A stretch of DNA of 64,000 nucleotides from Ensifer sp. WSM1721 (GCF_000513895.2 NZ_CP165784.1:186001-250000); one strand, 5' to 3'. Counted from the first letter of the stretch, positions 26,877 through 35,423 are shown. Notes: generated by a model from the letters alone, not told the origin. Program-made: numbers and translations.

Positions 26877-27220
26877 TGTCCCCGGATGCAGACCGCATCG
26901 CGCAACTTTCCCGCATGGAAGAGGCGCGGCGCCAGACCGAGCGCCAGCTTCAACTGATCGAGCGGCAGATCGCCCGGAAACTGGCGGCGATCATGCCGCA
27001 GCTCGCGCGGCGGCAAGGCGGATACCGGCGCGGGAGACCACCCCAACCTTCCGCCTCTCTCGAACGCTACCGCAAAAGCCTTGCCGCGCTCACCGCCGAG
27101 CGTCAGCCGGAGATCGATGCGCTCTCCCGCAAGCTCGCACGACAGGAGGCCACGATAGGCGCCTTTCAAGAACGCCTCAGCGCGGGCAACGGTCCGGCTC
27201 TAAACGGTGCGGAGGTCTAG
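26876..27220 (+). CDS. Small coiled-coil protein
   Basis: A 114-aa strongly charged, mostly helical protein (ADRIAQLSRMEEARRQTERQ at 5-25, ERYRKSLAALTAERQPEIDA near 65) with a basic linker GGYRRGRPP. It looks like a coiled-coil structural or DNA-associated protein. It starts at ATG 26876, sharing one base with the DUF7007 stop, so it was co-translated with that gene. Function is unknown. Confidence 0.6.
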   Translation: MSPDADRIAQLSRMEEARRQTERQLQLIERQIARKLAAIMPQLARRQGGYRRGRPPQPSASLERYRKSLAALTAERQPEIDALSRKLARQEATIGAFQERLSAGNGPALNGAEV

Positions 27221-27691
27221 TGCCCATGGCGACGATTCGGAGATCTCGAACGCGAGGCCGGTATCGGTCCGGCACGTCTGGAGCGCGCCGCCTTCTGGCG
27301 GCAGTTCCATCATCTGGAGGGCAAGGCCTGCCTCGACGCCGGCGTCGCCGAGCTAAAACGGCCGATTGCCGCGAAAGTGGTCCGTGCCGACGACATGCCC
27401 GAAACGCGCCGGCGCCGGCAGAAGCGCGATCGGCTTCCTCCTCTTATCCCCGAGCAGGAGGCGGCACTGCAGGCCTATGCCGCCAGACACGGCCGGCGCT
27501 GGAAGAGCATTCTGAACGCCGTCTGGATGGGCGGGGCGCCGCATGACGATGGCGGGATCCTTCGCGGCCTGCGCAATTCCCATGGCCCGACCTGGCTGCA
27601 ATCCTATCGGCTGGCGAGGGGAAGCTCGGCCCAGGCAGCGACCGCGGCGCCGGCGCAAAGCAAGCCCGACACCGGGGATGACAAGGTGTAG
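27220..27691 (+). CDS. Conserved plasmid hypothetical protein, start disrupted
   Basis: Coding character in this frame begins directly after the previous stop (PWRRFGDLEREAGIGPARLE at 27224) and runs to TAG at 27689. However, no ATG, GTG or TTG occurs in frame before GTG 27377. A GTG at 27220 would start it correctly if one C of the CCC at 27223-27225 were removed. So either a one-base insertion kills the native start, or a shorter 104-aa form is made from 27377. The protein is basic (ETRRRRQKRDRLPPL near its middle). Function is unknown. Confidence 0.55.
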
Positions 27692-28016
27692 CGATCCTCG
27701 CGGCCATTTTCCTTTCATTGAGCCGGGTGAGCCTGTCCATGCTGGTTTGCCCTTCGGTTTCGCTGCGGTCTGAACCAGCGGCCATCCGCTTCAAGGCCGC
27801 TATCACGCCGCGGGGCGGCCGGAGCCCGCCGTCCATCGCAGAGCAGATCCGCGGGTCTTCGCAAGCGCAATGGCGCTGCTTGCCCGCAGATCGGCTCCGC
27901 TTGTCCTGGCCAGGCCCGGACCCTGAAACGTCCGTCTTCCGCCGGTTCGGGGCGACCGCACCGAAGGGCAAGCCGGCACGGGGCCGGAACCGCTTCGGAT
28001 GTTGAAAGGAAGAAAA
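27692..28016. other. GC-rich leader region
   Basis: 325 bases without a credible gene. It ends in a good ribosome binding site (GAAAGGAAG) for the gene at 28017. Long GC-rich leaders of this kind precede several genes in this block. Confidence 0.4.
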
Positions 28017-28601
28017 ATGGCCAAGCCCGCAACCAATCGCCAATCCGCCCGGGTCGCTCAGCTCCGCAAGGGCGCCACGATCGAAATGGTCCGCCTCACA
28101 TGCCCCGACAGCGCCCAGGCGCTGAAGATCGCGGAAAGTTTCGGGACGGCGATCGTCGACGGCGACGGGATCCGCGATCTGCATGAACGCCTCATCGGCG
28201 AGACGGCCGATGCTCTCAGCGACGGCCTCGGCGAAAAGGCCATGCAGATCCACCTGCAGCGGATCGTCGGCGCCTTCGTCGGTTCCGCCCATGGTGCCGG
28301 CCAGTTCTATAGCCGCGCGGTCACCGAGGCGCGCGACGCCACCGCCAAGGCCGCCAACGACGCCCGCGACGAGGACCTCGACGGTCCCGTCGGTTACGAC
28401 AGCGCCGCACAGCGCAAGCGCGAATTCGCCGCCGACATGGGCGTGCAGGCCCATGCGCTGAGGATGGCTGCCGAGGGCGCGGTGGCCGCCTACGCCGAGA
28501 TCGTCGGCGAGACCTGGAAGCCCTTCGACCGGCCCGTCGAAAACCCGGGTCACAACCTCGATCGCAAGGCCGCCGCAGCACAGATGTCCGCCTTCGAATG
28601 A
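28017..28601 (+). CDS. Conserved plasmid hypothetical protein
   Basis: A 194-aa soluble, Ala-rich helical protein (QALKIAESFGTAIVDGDGIR, DALSDGLGEKAMQIHLQRIV, YSRAVTEARDATAKAANDAR). No known catalytic motif is seen. ATG 28017 follows GAAAGGAAG. It stands between the DUF7007 group and the ArdC-like gene, each with its own long leader, so it is probably transcribed alone. Function is unknown. Confidence 0.7.
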   Translation: MAKPATNRQSARVAQLRKGATIEMVRLTCPDSAQALKIAESFGTAIVDGDGIRDLHERLIGETADALSDGLGEKAMQIHLQRIVGAFVGSAHGAGQFYSRAVTEARDATAKAANDARDEDLDGPVGYDSAAQRKREFAADMGVQAHALRMAAEGAVAAYAEIVGETWKPFDRPVENPGHNLDRKAAAAQMSAFE

Positions 28602-28919
28602 GCCCTTCAGGCGCGGCTTCGGCCTCGCCAATCACTTTCCCGAGAAAGGCCGCCTCCGCCTGGACGCGGCCTTTTGCCATGTCGGCGCCGCACGCGTCCG
28701 GTGTTGGGAACGAAAGGAAAAGAAGGGAACAGAAGAACGCATAGGCCGCCCATCGCGGCCGCCGCGGGTGTCGGTCCTGCCGGGGCCGGAAGCGAGTCGC
28801 AACGGCTTTGCCGTCCTCCACTCACGTTTCGGCCTTCGGTGCGCTCGCTTGCCGTTTCCCCGGCTCCGGACCCCGTGTGACGGGCCGCGATGGGCGCGGC
28901 TTCAGATGGAGGTTGAGAC
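28602..28919. other. Leader region of the ArdC-like gene
   Basis: 318 bases with no gene. It contains GCCGTCCTCCACTCACGTTT at about 28810, nearly the same as a motif in the leaders of both DUF736 genes (near 30758 and 32697). A GGAGG ribosome binding site closes it. Confidence 0.45.
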
Positions 28920-29825
28920 ATGAGCAGGAAAGAGAACGGGCTCCGCGTGGATATCTACGCAAAAATCACCGACCGAATCGTCGCTGATCTGGACAAGGGT
29001 GTGCGTCCGTGGGTGCAGCCTTGGAGCGCCGGCACTCTCACTGGCCGGGTGAGCCGGCCGCTCCGCCATAACGGCCAAGCCTATACCGGCCTCAATGTTC
29101 TGCTTCTCTGGTGGGAAAGCGTCGTCAGCGGATTCATGTCGGCAACATGGATGACGTTGCGCCAGGCGAACGAACTCGGCGCTCATGTGCGCAAGGGAGA
29201 AAGGGGTGCAACCGTCGTTTACGCCAGCCGCTTCACGAAGACGGAGAAGGATGCGGCCGGCGGCGAGGTCGAGCGCGATATCCCCTTCCTGAAGGCGTAC
29301 ACCGTTTTCAATTGCGATCGAATAGAGGGTCTGCCGGAACACTATTACCATCGCCCGGAACCGGTCGCGGAAGCGATCGAGCGCATCGAGCATGCGGATC
29401 GGTTCTTTGATAACACAGGCGCCGTGGTTCGATATGGGGGCGACAAGGCGTACTACGCTCCCTCCACAGACCACATCCAATTGCCGCGCCCCGAACAGTT
29501 CCGGGACATGGCCTCAATGGTTGCGATCCGTGCACATGAGACGCTGCATTGGACTTCGGGTCCGGACCGGCTGAACAGGGATCTCAGCCGCTACCACAAG
29601 GATCGCCGCGAGAGGGCCTTCGAGGAAATGGTCGCGGAACTGGGATCATGTTTTTTATGCGCCGATCTCGGCATCGTGCCAGAACTCGAACCGCGCCCCG
29701 ACCACGCCGCCTATATCCAGAGTTGGGCCGCCATCCTCGGCTCCGACAAGCGGGCGATCTTCCAGGCGGCCGCGCATGCCCAGCGCGCCGTCGCGTATCT
29801 TCACGATCTCCAGCCGGATGCTTAG
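28920..29825 (+). CDS. ArdC-like anti-restriction protein
   Basis: A 301-aa protein. The N-terminal ssDNA-binding domain (DUF1738/ArdC-N, about 1-130) has the typical DIYAKITDRIVADLDKGVRP, YTGLNVLLLW and GAHVRKGERGATVVYASRF. The C-terminal zincin-like metallopeptidase domain carries HETLH at about 206-210 (the HExxH zinc motif) and a downstream Glu in EEMVAELGS near 240. ArdC-type proteins protect incoming single-stranded plasmid DNA from host restriction; that role here follows from the family and the neighbouring methylase-helicase. ATG 28920 follows GGAGG. Length is normal and the catalytic residues are intact. Confidence 0.9.
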   Translation: MSRKENGLRVDIYAKITDRIVADLDKGVRPWVQPWSAGTLTGRVSRPLRHNGQAYTGLNVLLLWWESVVSGFMSATWMTLRQANELGAHVRKGERGATVVYASRFTKTEKDAAGGEVERDIPFLKAYTVFNCDRIEGLPEHYYHRPEPVAEAIERIEHADRFFDNTGAVVRYGGDKAYYAPSTDHIQLPRPEQFRDMASMVAIRAHETLHWTSGPDRLNRDLSRYHKDRRERAFEEMVAELGSCFLCADLGIVPELEPRPDHAAYIQSWAAILGSDKRAIFQAAAHAQRAVAYLHDLQPDA

Positions 29826-29886
29826 CCGGCACGGGATGCGGCCTGATCGAATATCGCAGGGGAGGACGCGCGTCCTCCCCGACCGG

Positions 29887-30156
29887 TTACGCTTGCCTTG
29901 ATGGCGCATCCCTCATCGGAAACATGTCTTCGCCATAGTGGTGAAGCCTGGTGTGATGCCGTCGGCACAACCACCGAACCTTCAAAGGCTCATCGTATTG
30001 ATCGTGGTGGGCATCGACCGCTTCCAGCCCGCAGACCTCACATGTCTGCTTCTCCAATTCGCCTGCCTTCACTGCTCGCTGCACAGCAAGGTGGGCGTCG
30101 TATTTCGCCGGATTGGCACGACGCCAATTTGCCTGGCGAGTATCGGTTTTCAGCAT
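29887..30156 (-). CDS. HNH-like Cys/His-rich protein
   Basis: An 89-aa basic protein. The core CEVCGLEAVDAHHDQYDEP followed by RWLCRRHHTRLHH has the paired Cys/His ligands and central HH of phage-type HNH nuclease or zinc-ribbon proteins. It may bind or cut DNA, but the pattern is short and activity is not certain. ATG 30156 has AGGA about nine bases upstream. It faces the ArdC-like gene tail to tail. Confidence 0.65.
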   Translation of the reverse strand: MLKTDTRQANWRRANPAKYDAHLAVQRAVKAGELEKQTCEVCGLEAVDAHHDQYDEPLKVRWLCRRHHTRLHHYGEDMFPMRDAPSRQA

Positions 30157-30871
30157 CGCAGCGTCCTGCTTCGTCGGTCTGGTCTTCCGTCGCCGTGCCC
30201 TTTATCACGATTCTGCATCTCTTGTCCGGTTCCGCGAGCCATTTGAATTCCAGGAAGGCGAGCTGCCTCCCACACTGACCGGCTCGAACTCGGTCCTCTT
30301 GGCTGCCGGCCGTCTCCAAAGATGCGAGACCCCCATCCCGCTTCGCCGGCACAGGAGGTGAAGCGCAGTGAACGGCTGTGTCGCAGGCGAGCCCGAGAGC
30401 CTCGCCGGCCGAGGGAGCCACCAAGGAACATGCGCGGCGTCATTCCTTGGTGCAATCGTGATGTGAACCAGGATCGCCGACGATGGCGTCAAGGGAAAGG
30501 GAACCTGCAGCGCTGACGAGGGCATAAGCATGGCGCCGAACGTTGCGCAGCCTGTTGGCGGATAATCGTCAATCCGGTTGCCCGCAGCGCGTTCCGTCCG
30601 TCCCGAGACCGGCCACACCGACGCGGACCTCGATGAATCTGGTGTGACCGAAGGACGCCTTCGTCTCGATCGCCTCGGCCGCAACGGCCACTCGCTGCTT
30701 TCTTCCCCTGCGAACAGGTTCGCATTCCTCGCGCAACCAAGAAAGCCGCTCCCGGCCGTCCTCCACTTCACGTTCCGGCCGCCAGGCGGTGCGGCGTCGA
30801 TCGCCCCCGGTCCTAACACCGTCATCGAGGCCGCGATCGGCGCGGCCCGAACAACCGGAAGGATCACGACA

Positions 30872-31189
30872 ATGGCAGTCATCGGCGAATTCACCACCAA
30901 CGGCAACTCCAGCATCATCGGCAACGTGCGAACCCTCACGGTCAGCTTCAAGGCCCGCCTGAACCCCATCGAACGCGTCTCGCGCGACGCCCCGGACTTC
31001 CGCGTCACCGCCGGCAACGGCGTCGAGGTCGGCGCGGGCTGGAAGGCGGTCTCCAACGACGGCGAGGAATACATCTCGGTCAAGCTCGACGACCCGAGCT
31101 TCAACGCCCCGATCACCGCGGCCCTTTGGCCGGGCGAGAAGGAGGGAGAATACGCCCTCATCTGGAACCGCCCGAAGCGCGAGGCCTGA
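30872..31189 (+). CDS. DUF736 protein, copy 1
   Basis: A 105-aa protein (MAVIGEFTTNGNSSIIGNVR ... LKARLNPIERVSRDAPDF is not verbatim; the central segment reads SFKARLNPIERVSRDAPDF) ending in WNRPKREA. DUF736 proteins are small, soluble and widespread on alphaproteobacterial plasmids; their function is unknown. Every residue is identical to copy 2 at 32811. A strong hairpin terminator follows 16 bases after the stop, so it is a single-gene unit. AAGGA precedes the ATG by about 10 bases. Confidence 0.92.
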   Translation: MAVIGEFTTNGNSSIIGNVRTLTVSFKARLNPIERVSRDAPDFRVTAGNGVEVGAGWKAVSNDGEEYISVKLDDPSFNAPITAALWPGEKEGEYALIWNRPKREA

Positions 31190-31204
31190 CACCGCAATCC
31201 GAGG

Positions 31205-31227
31205 AGCCCCGCCGCCAAGGCGGGGCT
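31205..31227 (+). terminator. Terminator hairpin after DUF736 copy 1
   Basis: AGCCCCGCC pairs perfectly with GGCGGGGCT around a GCCAA loop, followed by only TT. The short T run makes it a moderate terminator. The identical hairpin follows copy 2. Confidence 0.7.
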
Positions 31228-31309
31228 TTCGCACTGGAATGCAACTGACAGGCAAACGGCTTCCGGGTTGATCCCGCTCCGGACTGGAAATGGAGGTCAC
31301 TGTCGGCTA

Positions 31310-31327
31310 TATGGATATTATGGATAT
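31310..31327 (+). promoter_or_regulatory. Tandem operator of the toxin-antitoxin pair
   Basis: Two directly adjacent copies of TATGGATAT (31310-31318 and 31319-31327) lie 17 bases before the antitoxin start in an AT-rich dip. The position suits autorepression by the Phd-type antitoxin and overlaps the likely -10 region. Confidence 0.6.
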
Positions 31328-31344
31328 TCTGGACCGAGGCTGAT

Positions 31345-31599
31345 ATGAAAACATTCACCACCGCGGATCTCAACAAGCACGTCGGCGACGTGACCACGGC
31401 GGCACGGCGCGAGCCGGTGTTTATCACCCATCATAAGAAGCCGAAGTTCGTTCTCATGGCCATCGAAGATTATGAGCGCCTGCGCGGCGAACAGGATCAA
31501 CGGCGTGCCTTCTCTCTCGACACCATGCCCGAGGATATCCAGGACGGACTGCTGGCGCTCGCAGATTCCATCGAAAACGATGGCGCAGACAATGATTGA
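31345..31599 (+). CDS. Phd/YefM-type antitoxin
   Basis: An 84-aa protein. The N-terminal Phd fold (MKTFTTADLNKHVGDVTTAA, REPVFITHHKKPKFVLMAIE, DYERLRGE) is the DNA-binding and dimerisation part; the acidic C-terminus (MPEDIQDGLLALADSIENDG) would neutralise the toxin. It overlaps the next gene, which starts at 31592. The pair lies between the two DUF736 repeats. It is probably a plasmid-stabilising addiction module. Confidence 0.85.
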   Translation: MKTFTTADLNKHVGDVTTAARREPVFITHHKKPKFVLMAIEDYERLRGEQDQRRAFSLDTMPEDIQDGLLALADSIENDGADND

Positions 31600-32020
31600 T
31601 CCCGAAACGGGCCTCGTCATTTCCTATCATTATCTCTGGACACATCAACATGACCGCGGCGAGGAGAGTGGGCGAAAGGCGCGACCCGCCTGCGTCGTTG
31701 TTCCGGTCACATCCGATGGCAAGAGCGTCGTCCTCTTTCCCTTGACGACGAAGGAGCCTGGACCTGACCGAGTGGCAATCAAAGTGCCCGACACGGAGCG
31801 CAAGCGTCTGACGCTGAAAGGTCGCGGTCCAACCTGGCTAATCCTCGACGACGCCAATGCGGACGTGCTTCCGAGCTCCTTTCACGTTGAACCTGTCAGC
31901 TACGACCCGCTGACGATCGCCTATGGCAAGTTCAGCAAGCCGTTCATGGACCTGGTCATCAAGACGGTCGCCAACGCAATCCGTACCAGGAAGATCCAGA
32001 TCGCAAAACGTAAGCGCTAA
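31592..32020 (+). CDS. Putative toxin partner, PemK/MazF-like
   Basis: A 142-aa basic protein translated from ATG 31592, overlapping the antitoxin by eight bases (an alternative start at 31580 would overlap by 20). The beta-rich core (ARPACVVVPVTSDGKSVVLF, LTTKEPG) followed by a basic C-terminus resembles the MazF/PemK fold, whose members cleave RNA. The match is by pattern only and no catalytic residue can be assigned with confidence. Its position directly after a Phd-type antitoxin is the stronger evidence that it is the toxin. Confidence 0.65.
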   Translation: MIDPETGLVISYHYLWTHQHDRGEESGRKARPACVVVPVTSDGKSVVLFPLTTKEPGPDRVAIKVPDTERKRLTLKGRGPTWLILDDANADVLPSSFHVEPVSYDPLTIAYGKFSKPFMDLVIKTVANAIRTRKIQIAKRKR

Positions 32021-32044
32021 GGCAGCTATTCCGACATCGCCGCT

Positions 32045-32296
32045 TCAATGCCACGCTGAGCCCGCGACTGACTTCGCAATCCGTTCGGCGGCAAGGCGTT
32101 CCGCCTCAGTCATCGCAGCCGCTTTGGTCCTGAAAGGACCTACATCGTGCTCTTGCCTGTCGGGAAGCCACAGCGGGAGAAACCACCACCCGCCGGGACG
32201 ATAGCTGGAGCTCTTTCGAACCGAGCCGACGCTCCCGGCGAAGAACCAGCCCGGATCGATGCCGTCACGTTCCCATACGATGGTGTTGTCCGTCAT
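32045..32296 (-). CDS. Small conserved hypothetical protein
   Basis: An 83-aa protein rich in Trp and Gly in its first half (TIVWERDGIDPGWFFAGSVG, YRPGGWWFLPLWLPD), with a helical C-terminus (AMTEAERLAAERIAKSVAGS). ATG 32296 follows AGGAAGAA. It is convergent with the toxin gene. No function is recognised, but base composition and amino-acid pattern look coding. Confidence 0.6.
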   Translation of the reverse strand: MTDNTIVWERDGIDPGWFFAGSVGSVRKSSSYRPGGWWFLPLWLPDRQEHDVGPFRTKAAAMTEAERLAAERIAKSVAGSAWH

Positions 32297-32810
32297 GACC
32301 CATTCTTCCTGTCCAATCGTCTCAGGACGTTATCGGCCCTGCCTGATTGAGACAACAACGCATCGCGCAGGCGCGGTTTCGATCCTGGCGCAGTGGTGAT
32401 GCGACCAAGGTCGCTGGCGATGGCGTCGAGAGCAGGGACTCCTAGGACCCTGGCAGGGGACATGAGCATGGCGCCGAACGTTGCGCAGCCTGTTGGCGGA
32501 TAATCGTCAATCCGGTTGCCCGCATCGCGTTCCGTCCGGCCCGAGGACCGGCCACACCGACGCGGGCCTCGATGAATCTGGTGTGACCGAAGGACGCCTT
32601 CGTCTCGATCGCCTCGGCCGCAACGACCACTCGCTGCTTTCTTCCCCTGCAAACAGGTTCGCATTCCTCGCGCAACCAAGAAAGCCGCTCCCGGCCGTCC
32701 TCCACTTCACGTTCCGGCCGCCAGGCGGTGCGGCGTCGATCGCCCCCGGTCCTAACACCGTCATCGAGGCCGCGATCGGCGCGGCCCGAACAACCGGAAG
32801 GATCACGACA

Positions 32811-33128
32811 ATGGCAGTCATCGGCGAATTCACCACCAACGGCAACTCCAGCATCATCGGCAACGTGCGAACCCTCACGGTCAGCTTCAAGGCCCGCCTG
32901 AACCCCATCGAACGCGTCTCGCGCGACGCCCCGGACTTCCGCGTCACCGCCGGCAACGGCGTCGAGGTCGGCGCGGGCTGGAAGGCGGTCTCCAACGACG
33001 GCGAGGAATACATCTCGGTCAAGCTCGACGACCCGAGCTTCAACGCCCCGATCACCGCGGCCCTTTGGCCGGGCGAGAAGGAGGGAGAATACGCCCTCAT
33101 CTGGAACCGCCCGAAGCGCGAGGCCTGA
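32811..33128 (+). CDS. DUF736 protein, copy 2
   Basis: 105 aa, identical in sequence to copy 1 at 30872, with the same AAGGA upstream and the same hairpin downstream. Keeping two identical reading frames suggests recent duplication or ongoing gene conversion. Function is unknown. A 443-codon open frame on the other strand across this gene is a shadow. Confidence 0.92.
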   Translation: MAVIGEFTTNGNSSIIGNVRTLTVSFKARLNPIERVSRDAPDFRVTAGNGVEVGAGWKAVSNDGEEYISVKLDDPSFNAPITAALWPGEKEGEYALIWNRPKREA

Positions 33129-33143
33129 CACCGCAATCCGAGG

Positions 33144-33166
33144 AGCCCCGCCGCCAAGGCGGGGCT
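33144..33166 (+). terminator. Terminator hairpin after DUF736 copy 2
   Basis: Same AGCCCCGCC/GGCGGGGCT stem as after copy 1; the following bases are CTCTT instead of TTCG, so the T run is again weak. Confidence 0.65.
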
Positions 33167-33435
33167 CTCTTGGTGGGCATATGGAGGCCGGAAGCCGGCA
33201 TCGAGCCGGCCCCCGGCCTTTCGGGTGCCAACCGGAAACTTGGGTCTGCTCAGATCGGTCAAGGGTGCCACGGCGGCCCCGAAGGCGTCGAAGGACGAGC
33301 GGCACCCCCAAAATGCTTGCGCATTTCGGCTCCCCCACTCGCCGGCTCCGCCGGTCGCGTGCCGCGCTCCTTGACCCCTCCGATCCGCCATGACCGCGGC
33401 GCTCTTCTTTCACAAACTTCAAGGAGACGAAGGCG

Positions 33436-33600
33436 ATGATCATCGAACAACACATCAGCGAACTGCGCGCCGAGCTGCTTGCCTGCAACGACCCCGCCGA
33501 GTGCCGCCAGATCGAAGCTGAACTCGAACTCGCCCAGGCCGAACTGATCCTGGCGATGGCCGAACAGGACGGGTCCATCGACGCCGAGCCGCCCTTTTGA
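33436..33600 (+). CDS. Small acidic coiled-coil protein
   Basis: A 54-aa protein starting MIIEQHISELRAELLACNDP and continuing as one amphipathic acidic helix (CRQIEAELELAQAELILAMA). The start has an excellent AAGGAG eight bases upstream and a long GC-rich leader like its neighbours. Such short acidic helical proteins recur in this plasmid block. Function is unknown; an accessory or binding partner role is possible. Confidence 0.65.
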   Translation: MIIEQHISELRAELLACNDPAECRQIEAELELAQAELILAMAEQDGSIDAEPPF

Positions 33601-33891
33601 GAGCGGCAGGCCAGCAACACTGCCAGACCGCCGGCATCCAGAGGCGGTGAGGAGGCGTCGGCACAGCTCCCTTTCGATCTTCTGTCATGACATCGGGGAT
33701 GTTGCAGCCCGGCATCGCTCCGCAACCCGCCGCCGCCGGAATTTTCCCCGCCGCTGCACGGCTCCTCGCGCAATCAAAATTCAGCCGCCAGCCGGTCCTC
33801 CGCATCCGCTGCGTCCGTGCCGGTGCAGCCTTCCTTATCGGTCTGCGTGCCTCACCCCCGCGATGACAGCCTATCGAAAGGAGAAAGTATC

Positions 33892-34056
33892 ATGCGCCAA
33901 CTCGCCCGATTCCTCAGCGCCACCGGCCGCCGTCTTCAGGCCCTTGGCAAGGTGATCAGCCACTTCTTCCGCAAGGGAAAGCTCGGTCTGAAACTCGCCA
34001 TCAAGATCCCATTCTTCGTCGGAATCGAGGCCTCCTTCGAGACCGATTGGGATTGA
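33892..34056 (+). CDS. Small basic amphipathic protein
   Basis: A 54-aa protein. The first 35 residues are basic and amphipathic (RQLARFLSATGRRLQALGKV, HFFRKGKLGLKLAIKI), followed by a short hydrophobic stretch IPFFVGIEASF. AAAGGAGAAAG precedes ATG 33892. It could associate with membranes or nucleic acid; nothing more can be said. A hairpin-like GGCC stretch follows the stop. Confidence 0.6.
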   Translation: MRQLARFLSATGRRLQALGKVISHFFRKGKLGLKLAIKIPFFVGIEASFETDWD

Positions 34057-34121
34057 CGCGAATGACACGCCATGGGCCGCTTCGGCGGCCTCTTCTCAGA
34101 TCCGAAGCGCCTTCGATAATG

Positions 34122-34388
34122 TCACCTGTGCAAAGGCCGGAGCATTGTTTTTGGTCGATAGCCACGAGCGCGCTTTTGCTTCAACAGGTAGAGGAACAGT
34201 CGCACCGCTTCCTCCTCCCGTTCGAAGACATGCTGCTTTTCCTGGCCTCGTTTGCCGATCCGTCCCCATCGCCGGATCAGACAAGCCTCTCCAAACATCG
34301 TCTGCCCGATCTCCATGGCATAGTACCGCGCCATGTTTTTCGCCGGATCCGCCCGTTCGACATAGAGGTGGTAGGGTTGTTTGACCAT
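34122..34388 (-). CDS. WGR-domain protein
   Basis: About 88 aa from ATG 34388 (MVKQPYHLYVERADPAKNMA). The WGR signature is clear (CLIRRWGRIGKRGQEKQHVF) followed by the helix EREEEAVRLFLYLLKQKRAR. WGR domains bind DNA, for instance in PARPs and in bacterial stand-alone proteins common on rhizobial plasmids. The open frame extends to GTG 34502, but the extra residues are not typical. It is transcribed opposite to its neighbours, alone. Confidence 0.8.
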   Translation of the reverse strand: MVKQPYHLYVERADPAKNMARYYAMEIGQTMFGEACLIRRWGRIGKRGQEKQHVFEREEEAVRLFLYLLKQKRARGYRPKTMLRPLHR

Positions 34389-34389
34389 G

Positions 34390-34871
34390 GCGTCATCATC
34401 GTGACAGCGCACCGCCGCGTCCAACGACATATGTGAATCATACAGGTGCGACCGATTCATTTTCGTGAAGAATGGTGCATGGGCGAGGCGCCGACGGTGC
34501 ACGGCTTTAGTTGCGCTGCGACCGGAGCTCGCATGCGTTCTCCGCCCAGTCGGGTTACGATCCTCTCGTAAAGAAGAAGCTTGGCGTTGCCAGATATCGT
34601 CATTACGAGATTGCCGGAACGTCGTATGGCCAGCAGAGCTGGCAAGCGGTCGCGTCCTTTTCAGGACGCGGTCTATCTCCTGCCGTCCCAGCGTGCACTC
34701 GCCGTTCCGGCGTCAAAGACATCGCGGCCCCTCCAATTTTCCCTGCGCTGCAAGCGGCACAGAAAAACTTGGTTCCTCCGCTCGCCGCGCGGCGGCCGCG
34801 TTCCGCGGTCCCTGACCCCTCACGGGCTACGGTGCGGATCCCTTTCGTCAGAAAACGAAAAGGAGCCTCTG
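34390..34871. other. Intergenic, divergent promoters and GC-rich leader
   Basis: About 480 bases between the divergent WGR and 34872 genes. Overlapping open frames on both strands lack protein character. The right part has the CGCTCGCC...CCCTGACCCCTC pattern also seen in the leader of the 33436 gene, then AAGGAG. Confidence 0.4.
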
Positions 34872-35072
34872 ATGACAAAGCATCAAACCATTCACCCGGT
34901 TGGCCAAGACCAGGGTCTGCCGGATCAGCAGCCGAACGCGTCTGAGGATTTGTGCCGAAATTTCGATGCGGAAGTTCATGTGCCCGGCGACATCTCGCGT
35001 GAGTTTCTATCAGCGGCGCTGCTCTACGCGATCGACCATAAGGCCGAGTTCGGTTTGTTTCATGAGCCCTGA
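34872..35072 (+). CDS. Small conserved protein, possibly truncated by TGA
   Basis: A 66-aa acidic protein (EDLCRNFDAEVHVPGDISRE, FLSAALLYAIDHKAEFGLFH) with AAGGAG before ATG 34872. It ends at TGA 35070. The same frame continues with well-formed sequence (IIIAHFGGDEIYLPSRWSDK, LEDKEPFDPGD) to a second TGA at 35184, which suggests an original protein of 104 residues cut by a CGA-to-TGA change. Function is unknown. Confidence 0.6.
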   Translation: MTKHQTIHPVGQDQGLPDQQPNASEDLCRNFDAEVHVPGDISREFLSAALLYAIDHKAEFGLFHEP

Positions 35073-35423
35073 AGGATCATCATCGCGCACTTTGGCGGCG
35101 ACGAGATATATCTTCCCTCGCGGTGGTCCGACAAACTATGGCGCATTGGCCTCGAGGACAAAGAGCCTTTCGACCCGGGCGATTGAGGTCCAGACAGAGG
35201 CGGCAAGCCGCCTCTGGTTCTGCCTTCCCCTATGAGCCGTTCCATCCGGATCGACCGGCCGGCACGGCTTGAAAGGGAGGCTCTGCCGACCCCTCTCGAT
35301 CTCACCCGGGCTGGCTAAGTTCGGGCGTACCATGCCACCGGTTTGCTTCTTCCGCACACTGATGCACTGGCCTTCGGCTCGAGAAAATTGTAAGGCGCGC
35401 GGCAGATATCTCGGGAGATGACC

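Larger units (their letters stand above)
30525..31227 (+). repeat. 0.7-kb direct repeat, copy 1
   Basis: Near-identical to 32464-33166 (offset 1939). It contains a long leader, a DUF736 gene and the terminator hairpin. Divergent similarity continues for some 60-100 bases on the left, so the leader homology is older than the recent homogenisation. Confidence 0.9.
32464..33166 (+). repeat. 0.7-kb direct repeat, copy 2
   Basis: Second copy of the DUF736 repeat. The few differences from copy 1 lie in the first 150 bases; the gene and terminator are unchanged. The interval between copies holds the toxin-antitoxin pair and the 32045 gene. Confidence 0.9.

Noticed and set aside
32442..33773. 443-codon minus-strand open frame across DUF736 copy 2
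   Set aside because: Antisense to an identical pair of DUF736 genes; the same shadow appears over copy 1.
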